Shown one piece after another: positions 57,764-64,000 of a stretch of DNA of 64,000 bases. Position numbers and translations under genes: made by a program. Each line of letters opens with the position of its first letter. The stretch's first letter is position 1. The DNA is from a bacterium (GTDB lineage: Bacteria; RBG-13-66-14), in NCBI GenBank assembly GCA_035528375.1, contig DATKYS010000031.1:1-64000 (forward strand), in the 5' to 3' direction. Below the pieces are notes generated by a model, which did not search any database, was not told where the DNA came from, and saw only the letters and a list, made by a program, of their open reading frames with translations.

Positions 57764-58510
57764 TCATCGCTTGACCGCCAGGAGGTAGAACACGGGGAGG
57801 AACTCGACGTAGGAGCCGTGCCTGGCCGCCCGGCGGGCGTTCGTCCACCAGACGCCGCCCGAACGGGGGTGAATCTCCCGGCGGAATCCGAACACCCGGT
57901 CCAGCTCCTCCAGGTCTTCCCGGCCGTACCGCCAGGGCCGGGAGGCGAGGCCGTACTCGAGAATTTTCAGCCCTGCGGAGTCCACCAGGACGGGTAGCCG
58001 CCTCCCGATGTAGGGGTCGCCGCCGGCGCGCTGGATGCCCCGGGCCAACTTCTCGGCCATGGGCGTCCGACCGTCGGGTTCCGGATGGATGAGCATCCCG
58101 GCGTAATCCGGCTCGGCGGCCAGAATCAGATGCCCCCCCCTTTTCAGGACCCGCTCGGCCTCGGCGAGCGCCTCGGCGGGCCTGACCCACATGAGGCCGA
58201 GGTGGAAGATGACCGCCGCGGCGCACCCGTCGGCGAAGGGCAGCGCTTCAGCCAAACCCGCCACCCGGGAAATTTCGGGGTCGGCCTCGCGCAGAATCAG
58301 CGGGTCAACATCCAGCCCGACGGCCTTCAGCCCCGGTCGGGTGGACTTGAGCTCCGAGAGAACCAGGCCGGTGCCGCAGGCGACCTCGACGGCCAGCCCC
58401 TCGCGCAACGCGGCGCGGCGGGCCAGGTAGCGCCTCGTCCTTTTGGTCTGGTCCGCCTGCCAGGCGAGGAAGTCCAGCCAGAACCGGGGGGGCTGTTCGG
58501 GTCGGGTCAT
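57764..58510 (-). CDS. SAM-dependent methyltransferase, class I, 248 aa
   Basis: Rossmann-fold methyltransferase. Motif I is AVEVACGTGLVLSEL (~residues 40-54, G-x-G SAM loop). VGLDVDPLILREA is motif II with the acidic residue for the SAM ribose. ALPFADGCAAAVIFHLGLMW is motif III/IV, and LKRGGHLILAAEPDY motif V. The C-terminal part (~150-248) is a substrate cap without known relatives that I can name. ATG 58510 is preferred over the longer frame start at 58552, since the family begins near it. It is divergent from the carbamate kinase gene. Substrate unknown. Confidence 0.82.
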   Translation of the reverse strand: MTRPEQPPRFWLDFLAWQADQTKRTRRYLARRAALREGLAVEVACGTGLVLSELKSTRPGLKAVGLDVDPLILREADPEISRVAGLAEALPFADGCAAAVIFHLGLMWVRPAEALAEAERVLKRGGHLILAAEPDYAGMLIHPEPDGRTPMAEKLARGIQRAGGDPYIGRRLPVLVDSAGLKILEYGLASRPWRYGREDLEELDRVFGFRREIHPRSGGVWWTNARRAARHGSYVEFLPVFYLLAVKR

Positions 58511-58544
58511 GGCGGTTGACCGGTAAGCTCCGGGCCGTGCGGTT

Positions 58545-58573
58545 TTGCACAAACAAGGGCATTTTAGTATAAT
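58545..58573 (+). promoter_or_regulatory. sigma70-type promoter of the carbamate kinase gene
   Basis: TTGCAC (58545-58550), 17-nt spacer, perfect TATAAT (58568-58573). Leader about 58 nt. Confidence 0.85.
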
Positions 58574-58638
58574 CCGTCCCGTAAAGAAACCGGCTCCGGC
58601 CGGTGATTTTCGCTTTAAAAACGGAGGCCGATCACCCG

Positions 58639-59577
58639 ATGCGCATCGTCGTCGCCGTGGGGGGGAATTCGCTCATCCGCGCCGGGCAGCGCGGCACGAT
58701 GGCCGAGCAGTGGAAGAACGTGTTGTCCACCGCGGTGGCCATCTCCGACCTGGTCCGGGCCGGCCACCGGATTTTAGTCACCCACGGGAACGGACCCCAG
58801 GTCGGCAACCTGCTCCTGATGGCCGAGAACACGAAAGACGTCCTGCCCGAGCTGCGCCTGGACTACTGGGGGGCCAACACCCAGGGCGGCATAGGCTACC
58901 TCCTGCAGAGCTCGGTGACCAACGAGCTCAGCCGCCGGGACATCGCCGGCCGTGTGATAACCCTGGCCACGATGGTGGTGGTGGACCTCGAAGACCCGGC
59001 CTTCCAAAATCCCACCAAGCCGGTGGGGCCGTTCTTCTCCGAAGAGGACGCGCTCGGTTACGCCCGCGAGAGAGACTGGTGCGTGGCCGAAGATTCGGGT
59101 CGCGGCTGGCGGCGGCGGGTGCCGAGCCCGCACCCGGTGGACATCGTCGAGATCGGCGCCATCCGCGACCTTCTGGAGAGGGGCTACGTGGTGGTCGGGG
59201 TCGGCGGCGGCGGGATACCGGTCGTCCGCCGGGCCGACGGCACCTACCACGGGATCGAGGCGGTCATTGACAAGGACCTGGCCAGCGCCCTGGCGGCCCG
59301 CCTCCTGGATGCCGAAATAATGGCCCTCTCCACCGACGTCAGTCACGCGGTCCTCCACTATGGGCGGACGGAGCAGCGCGACATCGGTCAGGTCACCGCG
59401 GCGGAGATGGCCCGGTACGCTAGCGAGGGCCACTTCCCCCCCGGCAGCATGGGGCCCAAGGTGGAGGCGGCCCTCGAGTTCTTGAAAAACGACGGGAAGA
59501 GGGCCATCATCACCGACCCGGCGCATCTGGCCGCGGCGGTGGACGACCCCCGGATCGGCACGAGCATAACCCCCTAA
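58639..59577 (+). CDS. arcC: carbamate kinase, 312 aa
   Basis: Amino-acid-kinase-fold enzyme converting carbamoyl phosphate plus ADP to ATP, CO2 and ammonia. Family blocks are VVAVGGNSLIRAGQRGT (~residues 4-20), VTHGNGPQVGNLL (~48-60), WGANTQGGIGYLLQSSVTNE (~76-95), VVGVGGGGIPVVR, GIEAVIDKDLASALAAR (~212-228), and FPPGSMGPKVEAALEFL (~273-289). Length is normal. Start ATG 58639 follows ACGGAGG. It is not next to arginine deiminase or transcarbamylase genes, so it may work in purine, agmatine or carbamoyl phosphate metabolism. Four bases overlap the convergent recF 3' end. Monocistronic. Confidence 0.92.
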   Translation: MRIVVAVGGNSLIRAGQRGTMAEQWKNVLSTAVAISDLVRAGHRILVTHGNGPQVGNLLLMAENTKDVLPELRLDYWGANTQGGIGYLLQSSVTNELSRRDIAGRVITLATMVVVDLEDPAFQNPTKPVGPFFSEEDALGYARERDWCVAEDSGRGWRRRVPSPHPVDIVEIGAIRDLLERGYVVVGVGGGGIPVVRRADGTYHGIEAVIDKDLASALAARLLDAEIMALSTDVSHAVLHYGRTEQRDIGQVTAAEMARYASEGHFPPGSMGPKVEAALEFLKNDGKRAIITDPAHLAAAVDDPRIGTSITP

Positions 59578-60683
59578 TCCCCCGCGCCGGCGGGACGAAT
59601 CTCGCCGCCCTCCAGCTCGTACACCTCCCCCTCGATTCCCAGATGCTCCACGTCCTGGGGCAGGGCCGTCACGATTAGCTGCCCCACGCGCCGCCTCAGG
59701 ACGGGCAGCAGGCGGCGGTTCGTCAGCTCGTCCAGCTCCGAGGCCGCGTCGTCCAACAGGAAGACCGGCCGGGTGGCGGTATGACGGGTGAGGAATTCCG
59801 CTTCGGCCAGGCGCAGGGCCAGCGTGGAGAGCCGCAACTGCCCCCGGCTGGCGAACCGTCGGAGGTCCACGCCGTCCAGGCTCAGCCGGAGGTCGTCCCG
59901 GTGGGGACCCGCCGTGGTGTGGCCGCGCCGCCTGTCCCTCTCCCGGTGCCGTTCGAAAATGGCCATGAATAGCTCGACGAGCCGCTCTGCGTCCAGGCGG
60001 GCCTCGGCCAGGCTGGATTCGTAGCCCAGACGCAGGTCGTGCTCCCGCTCGGTGAGCTCGGCGAAGACGGGTCGGAGGAAGCCGGTCAGCTCGTCGGCGG
60101 CGCTCTGCCGGAGGGCCGTAATCCGGGCGGCCGAGGCGGCCAGGGGCGTCTCCCAGGCCCGGACCTCGGCGGGGTCGTACTGTTCGGCCCGCAGCGAGGC
60201 GTTCCGCTGGCGAAGGGCTTTTACGAACTCGCCCGAGGCGGCGGTGTACGATGGGGAGACCTGGCCCAGGAGGAGGTCCAGGAAGCGTCGCCGGCGGCCT
60301 GCGCTGCCCCGGACGGTGTCCAGGTCCTCCACGGTGAAGCAGCAGACGACCAGCCGGCCCAGAAGCTCCGACAGCCGTTTACACCGCTCGCCGTCCACGG
60401 CCGCGGACTTCCCCTCGGGTTCGAGGAGGAGGGCCAGCTCGTTGTTCTCCCCCTCCCGCTCCAGCCGGGCGCGGATGGAGAAATGCCCGGCCCCGTGACG
60501 GACCAGGTCCCGGTCGTCGGCGAAGCGGAAGCTCCGCGCCGTGCCCAAATAATAAACGGCCTCCAGGAGGCTGGTCTTTCCGCTGGCGTTGGGACCGACC
60601 AGGGCCAGCTCGCGGGCCTCGGTCGCAAAGCGGAGACGCTCGTAAAGGCGGAAGTGGTCCAGTTCCAAGCCGACGAGGCGCAT
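59574..60683 (-). CDS. recF: DNA replication and repair protein RecF, 369 aa
   Basis: SMC-like ATPase that loads RecA at single-strand gaps with RecOR. The N-terminus LELDHFRLYERLRFATEARE is the family start. Walker A is VGPNASGKTSLLEAVYYLGT (~residues 28-47). GPHRDDLRLSLDG (~257-269) and the ABC signature SRGQLRLSTLALRLAEAEFL (~277-296) follow. Walker B is PVFLLDDAASELD (~305-317). All are intact. ATG 60683 lies seven bases after a TGCTATACT box, suggesting a leaderless mRNA. recF is usually beside dnaA-dnaN-gyrB; here it is alone between carbamate kinase and hsp20, which is a departure from that order. Confidence 0.95.
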   Translation of the reverse strand: MRLVGLELDHFRLYERLRFATEARELALVGPNASGKTSLLEAVYYLGTARSFRFADDRDLVRHGAGHFSIRARLEREGENNELALLLEPEGKSAAVDGERCKRLSELLGRLVVCCFTVEDLDTVRGSAGRRRRFLDLLLGQVSPSYTAASGEFVKALRQRNASLRAEQYDPAEVRAWETPLAASAARITALRQSAADELTGFLRPVFAELTEREHDLRLGYESSLAEARLDAERLVELFMAIFERHRERDRRRGHTTAGPHRDDLRLSLDGVDLRRFASRGQLRLSTLALRLAEAEFLTRHTATRPVFLLDDAASELDELTNRRLLPVLRRRVGQLIVTALPQDVEHLGIEGEVYELEGGEIRPAGAGD

Positions 60684-60689
60684 GCCCGG

Positions 60690-60698
60690 AGTATAGCA
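60690..60698 (-). promoter_or_regulatory. extended -10 promoter of recF
   Basis: Minus strand TGCTATACT, with the ATG seven bases from the last base of the -10. The expected transcription start is the A of ATG (leaderless). No -35 of TTG type at 17 nt. Confidence 0.55.
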
Positions 60699-60732
60699 CA
60701 CCGGGCGGTGGAGGCCCGACCGTGTAATGCGC

Positions 60733-60738
60733 TATAAT
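60733..60738 (+). promoter_or_regulatory. possible -10 of the hsp20-lon pair
   Basis: TATAAT preceded by GC; no clear -35 at 17 nt and no CIRCE element. Leader about 50 nt. Confidence 0.4.
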
Positions 60739-60793
60739 TCACCGGAGACATGACCTCGTTTTCCGGCGGTGAACCAACCAAAGGCGGGTGAGC

Positions 60794-61168
60794 ATGACGC
60801 CGCGGATCTCTTTCTACACCGAGGGGCGCTGGTCCGAGTACCACCCCTTCCCCTACCTCGACGTGATCGAGCTGGCCGACGGCTACCTGGTCCAGGTGGA
60901 GCTCGCCGGGGTGGACCCCGCGGCGGTCAACGTGAGGGTGGTGGGCGACGCCCTGGTCATCGAGGGCTCGAGGACCCCCGGCTACCCGCCTGGGGCGCAG
61001 AAGGTCCTCCGCATGGAGCTCGTTTACGGCCGGTTCCACCGCGAGCTGTTGATGCCCTTCGACGCGGACCCAACCCGGATAACCGCCCAGTGGACCAAGG
61101 GGATGCTATCGGTCATGGTTCCGCGGCAGACCGAGAGTTTCAAAATAGACATCGAGGTGGAGGATTGA
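60794..61168 (+). CDS. small heat-shock protein, Hsp20/alpha-crystallin, 124 aa
   Basis: ATP-independent holdase chaperone. The alpha-crystallin domain spans ~residues 20-124: PYLDVIELADGYLVQVELAG (strand 2-3), VNVRVVGDALVIEGSR, then ELVYGRFHRELLMPFDAD, the F-x-R-x-L-P-like region, with ITAQWTKGMLSVMVPR, the A-x-x-x-x-G-x-L motif near the end. The C-terminal I-x-I tail is FKIDIEVED. The N-terminal arm is short. ATG 60794 is preferred over GTG 60788 for spacing to AAGGCGGG. The next gene, 59 bp on, is lon. Pairing a holdase with a protease suggests a shared stress response. Confidence 0.88.
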   Translation: MTPRISFYTEGRWSEYHPFPYLDVIELADGYLVQVELAGVDPAAVNVRVVGDALVIEGSRTPGYPPGAQKVLRMELVYGRFHRELLMPFDADPTRITAQWTKGMLSVMVPRQTESFKIDIEVED

Positions 61169-61227
61169 CCCGGTCGCCCGGCCGGTCCGGGGGACGAACG
61201 GTTTTCATCCTTAAAAGGACTTAGGTG

Positions 61228-63588
61228 ATGGCGCGAGAAAGGTTTAAAAGCTCCGAGGGGGACGTTCAGCTCGAGCCGGGTGAGGAGAAGGTTTTCCCGG
61301 TTCTCCCCCTGACGAACCTGGTCTGCTTCCCCTACATGCTCCTGCCCATCGGGGTGGAGGGCGCCCGGGACACGAGGCTGGTGGACCGGGTGATGCTGGG
61401 CGACCGTCTCGTCACCCTCTTCACCGTCAAGAATCCCAAAACGGGGGAGCTTTTCAAGGTCGGCGTACTGGCCATCATCCTGAAGATGCTCCGCATGCCC
61501 GACGACTCCATGCGGCTGATGGTCCAGGGGGTGCAGCGGATCAGACGGGGCGAGGTGCTCACCGACGGGGAGTTTCTCCGGGCGAAGGTCGCGCCCCTGG
61601 AGGAGCGGGAACCGGACACGGTCAGGGTCAAGGCGCTGCGGTCGAGCATCCTGGACGTTTTCGGTAACCTGGTGAAGCTCTCGGGGCGCGCGGAGGAGCT
61701 CACGGTGGCCGCCCTCAACCTCGAGGAAAACTCCCGCCTGGCCGACTTCGTCGCCACCAATCTCAACCTCGAGGTCCCGGAACGGCAGGGCATCCTCGCC
61801 ACCCCCAACGTGGAGAAGCGCCTGGACGCCGTCTTGAAGCAGGCGGGCAGGGAGCTGGAGGTGCTCCGCATCGGCCAGTCCATCCAGCAGGAAATCTCCG
61901 AGGAGATGACCAAGGCGCAGCGCGAGTTTTACCTGCGCCAGCAGCTACAGGCCATCCAGCGCGAGCTGGGCGAGGGGGAGGAATCGTCCGTCGAGCTGGA
62001 CGAGCTCGCCGAACGTATCACCGCCAAGGCCTGGCCCGAGGAGATACGGACGAAGGCCGAGCGTGAGCTCGGGCGGCTGCGCCAGATGAGCGCCGGCTCG
62101 GCGGAGTACGTCGTTTCCCACACTTATCTGACCTGGCTCCTGGACCTGCCCTGGGGCCACTACTCCCAGGACAAGCTGGAAGTGAAGCGGGCCGCCCGCA
62201 TCCTCGACGAGGACCACTACGGCCTCGTCCAGATAAAGGACCGCATCCTGGAGTTCCTGGCGGTGCGGAGCCTGGTCCCCGACGGGAAGGGGCCTATCCT
62301 GTGCCTGGTCGGTCCCCCGGGGACGGGAAAGACCTCCCTGGGCCGCAGCATCGCCCGGGCGCTCTCACGGGAGTTCGTGCGCGTCTCCCTGGGCGGCGTC
62401 CACGACGAGGCCGAGATTCGGGGCCACCGCCGGACCTACGTCGGCGCCCTCCCGGGCCGGATCATCCAGGGGATAAAGACCGCCGGCACCTCCAATCCCG
62501 TCTTCATGCTCGACGAGGTGGACAAGCTGGCCAGCGACTTCCGCGGCGACCCCAGCTCGGCGCTCCTGGAGGTCCTCGACCCCGAGCAGAACTGGAGTTT
62601 TCGGGACAACTACATCGAGGAGGCCTACGACCTGTCCAAGGTGTTTTTCATCACCACGGCCAACACCGCCACCACCATCCCGCGGCCGCTTTTGGACCGG
62701 ATGGAGACCCTGAACCTCGCCGGGTACACCCTCGAGGAGAAGGTGCAGATTGCCCGGCGCTACCTGCTGCCGCGTCAGCTCGAGTCCAACGGCCTGACGA
62801 GGAAAAAACTCTCCATCCCCGCGGGGACCTTGCGCGTCATCGCCGACCGCTACACCCGCGAGGCCGGCGTGCGCAACCTGGAGCGCGCCATCGGAGGCGT
62901 CTGCCGCAAGGTGGCCCGGAAGGTGGCCACCGGAGAGGAGAGCGGGAAGGTCACCGTCAAGGTCACAGACCTGGTGGATTACCTCGGTTCCACCGTTTTC
63001 GAGCGCGAGCGGCGGAAGCGGACCGACATGGTGGGAGTGGCCACGGGGCTCGTCTGGACGCCCTTCGGCGGCGACATCATCTTCATCGAGGCGGCCCGGA
63101 TGGAGGGCAAGGGCGGTCTGGTGCTCACCGGCCAGCTCGGCGAGGTGATGCAGGAGAGCGCCCGGATCGCGGTCAGCTTCGTCCGCAGCCGGGCGAAGCG
63201 GTTCAAGATTCCCCCCGACTTCAACGCCGACTCCGACATCCACATCCACGTGCCGGCGGGCGCCGTGCCCAAGGACGGTCCCTCGGCCGGGGTGACGATG
63301 GCCACGGCGCTGGTGAGCCTCCTCTCCGGACGACCGGTCAAAAACGACCTGGCGATGACCGGGGAACTGAGCCTGCGGGGCGACGTGCTCCCCGTGGGCG
63401 GGCTGAAGGAGAAGCTGCTGGCCGCGCGGCGGGCCGGGATCAAAACCGTCGTCCTCCCCGAGAGAAACCGGACGATGGTCCAGGACGCCTTCCGGGACGA
63501 GCCGACCGAGACCCTGGAGGGCCTGGAGCTACTCTACGTCAGCCGCGCCGAGGAGGCGGTGAGACTGGCGCTGGAGAGCCCGGGTTAG
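61228..63588 (+). CDS. lon: ATP-dependent Lon protease, 786 aa
   Basis: Hexameric AAA+ serine-lysine protease that degrades damaged and regulatory proteins. N-terminal substrate domain ~residues 15-205 (VLPLTNLVCFPYMLLPIGVE). Coiled helix REFYLRQQLQAIQRELGEG (~231-249). Walker A VGPPGTGKTSLGRS (~360-373). Walker B NPVFMLDEVDKL (~421-432) and sensor-1 TTANTA. The proteolytic domain has the Ser in PKDGPSAGVTMATALVSLLS and the Lys in GGLKEKLLAARRAGIKTVVL. Full length. ATG 61228 follows AAAAGGACT; GTG 61225 is an alternative. Probably co-transcribed with hsp20; ends at a strong terminator. Confidence 0.96.
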   Translation: MARERFKSSEGDVQLEPGEEKVFPVLPLTNLVCFPYMLLPIGVEGARDTRLVDRVMLGDRLVTLFTVKNPKTGELFKVGVLAIILKMLRMPDDSMRLMVQGVQRIRRGEVLTDGEFLRAKVAPLEEREPDTVRVKALRSSILDVFGNLVKLSGRAEELTVAALNLEENSRLADFVATNLNLEVPERQGILATPNVEKRLDAVLKQAGRELEVLRIGQSIQQEISEEMTKAQREFYLRQQLQAIQRELGEGEESSVELDELAERITAKAWPEEIRTKAERELGRLRQMSAGSAEYVVSHTYLTWLLDLPWGHYSQDKLEVKRAARILDEDHYGLVQIKDRILEFLAVRSLVPDGKGPILCLVGPPGTGKTSLGRSIARALSREFVRVSLGGVHDEAEIRGHRRTYVGALPGRIIQGIKTAGTSNPVFMLDEVDKLASDFRGDPSSALLEVLDPEQNWSFRDNYIEEAYDLSKVFFITTANTATTIPRPLLDRMETLNLAGYTLEEKVQIARRYLLPRQLESNGLTRKKLSIPAGTLRVIADRYTREAGVRNLERAIGGVCRKVARKVATGEESGKVTVKVTDLVDYLGSTVFERERRKRTDMVGVATGLVWTPFGGDIIFIEAARMEGKGGLVLTGQLGEVMQESARIAVSFVRSRAKRFKIPPDFNADSDIHIHVPAGAVPKDGPSAGVTMATALVSLLSGRPVKNDLAMTGELSLRGDVLPVGGLKEKLLAARRAGIKTVVLPERNRTMVQDAFRDEPTETLEGLELLYVSRAEEAVRLALESPG

Positions 63589-63610
63589 TCCCCTCACATT
63601 TATTATCTTG

Positions 63611-63634
63611 GGCGGGACCGATCCCGCCTTTTTT
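63611..63634 (+). terminator. intrinsic terminator of lon
   Basis: 7-bp stem GGCGGGA/TCCCGCC, loop CCGA, T6. Confidence 0.9.
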
Positions 63635-63710
63635 GCGGGCTGTGATAACATCGGGGCGATTTACGTCGTCCGGGTCGGCCTTCCGGCGACGTTCTGAACG
63701 GGACGAGGCC

Positions 63711-64000
63711 ATGCCCTTCTGGCTGAATATCCTCGTTGGCTTCGCCGCCCTGGTGGTGGGCGCTGACCTCCTGGTCCGGGGCTCGTCTAAAATCGCCGCC
63801 GGATTCGGTGTGCCGCCCGTGGTCATCGGGCTGACACTGGTGGCCTACGGGACGTCGGCGCCGGAGTTCGCCGTCAGCACCGCGGCCTCCCTCAGGGGCG
63901 CGGGAGCCATCGCCCTGGGCAACGTCACCGGCTCCAACATCGCCAACATCGGGTTGATCCTGGGCCTGGCGTCCCTGGTGCGTCCCCTGGAGGTGGAAAG
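63711..64000 (+). CDS. Na+/Ca2+ exchanger family protein (CaCA, YrbG-like), N-terminal part
   Basis: Partial; runs off the right edge after about 96 codons. It begins MPFWLNILVGFAALVVGADL, with three hydrophobic segments visible. The CaCA alpha-1 repeat is plain: VIGLTLVAYGTSAPEFAVS (G-T-S-x-P-E, about residues 42-60) and GNVTGSNIANIGLILG (about 73-88), the ion-coordinating pair of motifs. Such proteins exchange calcium against sodium or protons across the inner membrane. ATG 63711 is the usual family start. No Shine-Dalgarno is obvious (GGACGAGGCC). A TGATAAC box near 63643 may be its -10. Confidence 0.88.
   Translation, partial: MPFWLNILVGFAALVVGADLLVRGSSKIAAGFGVPPVVIGLTLVAYGTSAPEFAVSTAASLRGAGAIALGNVTGSNIANIGLILGLASLVRPLEVE

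Overview
The window reads as high-GC bacterial chromosome from a Gram-negative-type (diderm) organism. Evidence is an LptC lipoprotein, several lipobox lipoproteins, and secreted beta-propeller/transglutaminase proteins ending in a Por-secretion (T9SS type A / FlgD-Ig-like) C-terminal domain. Gene content (Re-citrate-synthase-like operon, split MetE, two GH57 enzymes, eRF1-like release factor, many T9SS-tailed proteins) and the abundance of short palindromic repeats suggest an uncultured FCB-like candidate phylum. Candidatus Coatesbacteria is my best guess, from overall feel only. No phage, integrase, transposase, CRISPR or tRNA gene was seen.

Layout. 0.1-0.7 kb: DUF6125-like protein (minus). 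1.1-2.4 kb: MFS exporter bracketed by two ~200-bp direct repeats. 2.7-5.7 kb: MTHFR-like protein plus a methionine synthase split into two genes. 6.0-11.3 kb: operon for citrate to 2-oxoglutarate (Re-citrate-synthase-like, two-subunit aconitase-type dehydratase, isocitrate dehydrogenase, TPR protein). 11.5-13.5 kb: VLRF1/baeRF-type release factor and a GNAT-YoaP protein. 13.7-15.8 kb: FG-GAP surface protein (minus). 16.1-21.4 kb: rplS, GH57 enzyme, MBL hydrolase, RqcP-like S4 protein, membrane-anchored lipoprotein. 21.7-26.0 kb: three glycosyltransferases and lptC (envelope glycan). 26.2-31.9 kb: three secreted proteins. 31.9-34.8 kb: DUF58 and BatA-like pair. 34.9-41.9 kb: large multi-GAF/PAS sensor kinase, second GH57 enzyme, polysaccharide deacetylase. 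42.1-43.5 kb: orphan secreted protein with tandem terminators. 44.0-45.9 kb: uvrC. 45.9-46.1 kb: a candidate structured ncRNA on the minus strand with its own promoter and terminator. 46.3-47.6 kb: ClC-family channel. 47.8-50.6 kb: aminotransferase-GNAT-queA operon (minus). 51.0-54.7 kb: two paralogous membrane-anchored phosphodiesterases (minus). 55.0-64.0 kb: EB_dh-like lipoprotein, Crp/Fnr regulator, GNAT, methyltransferase, carbamate kinase, recF, hsp20-lon and the start of a Na+/Ca2+ exchanger.

Genes group into short operons with ATGA/GTGA overlaps, separated by clear intrinsic terminators. Many promoters show a TTGNNN box, a spacer of usually 17 nt, and a TATAAT-like box, so a sigma70-type housekeeping factor is implied. 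Several others use an extended -10 (TGNTATAAT). In uvrC and recF that -10 sits so close to the ATG that the mRNA should be leaderless.

The most unusual layer is repeats. At least four families of small palindromic elements fill intergenic gaps and also enter genes in frame, supplying start regions, stop codons and internal peptides. The other top item is the unannotated ~226-nt RNA gene between uvrC and the ClC gene, whose rod-like nested helices resemble a 6S-type RNA in general plan.
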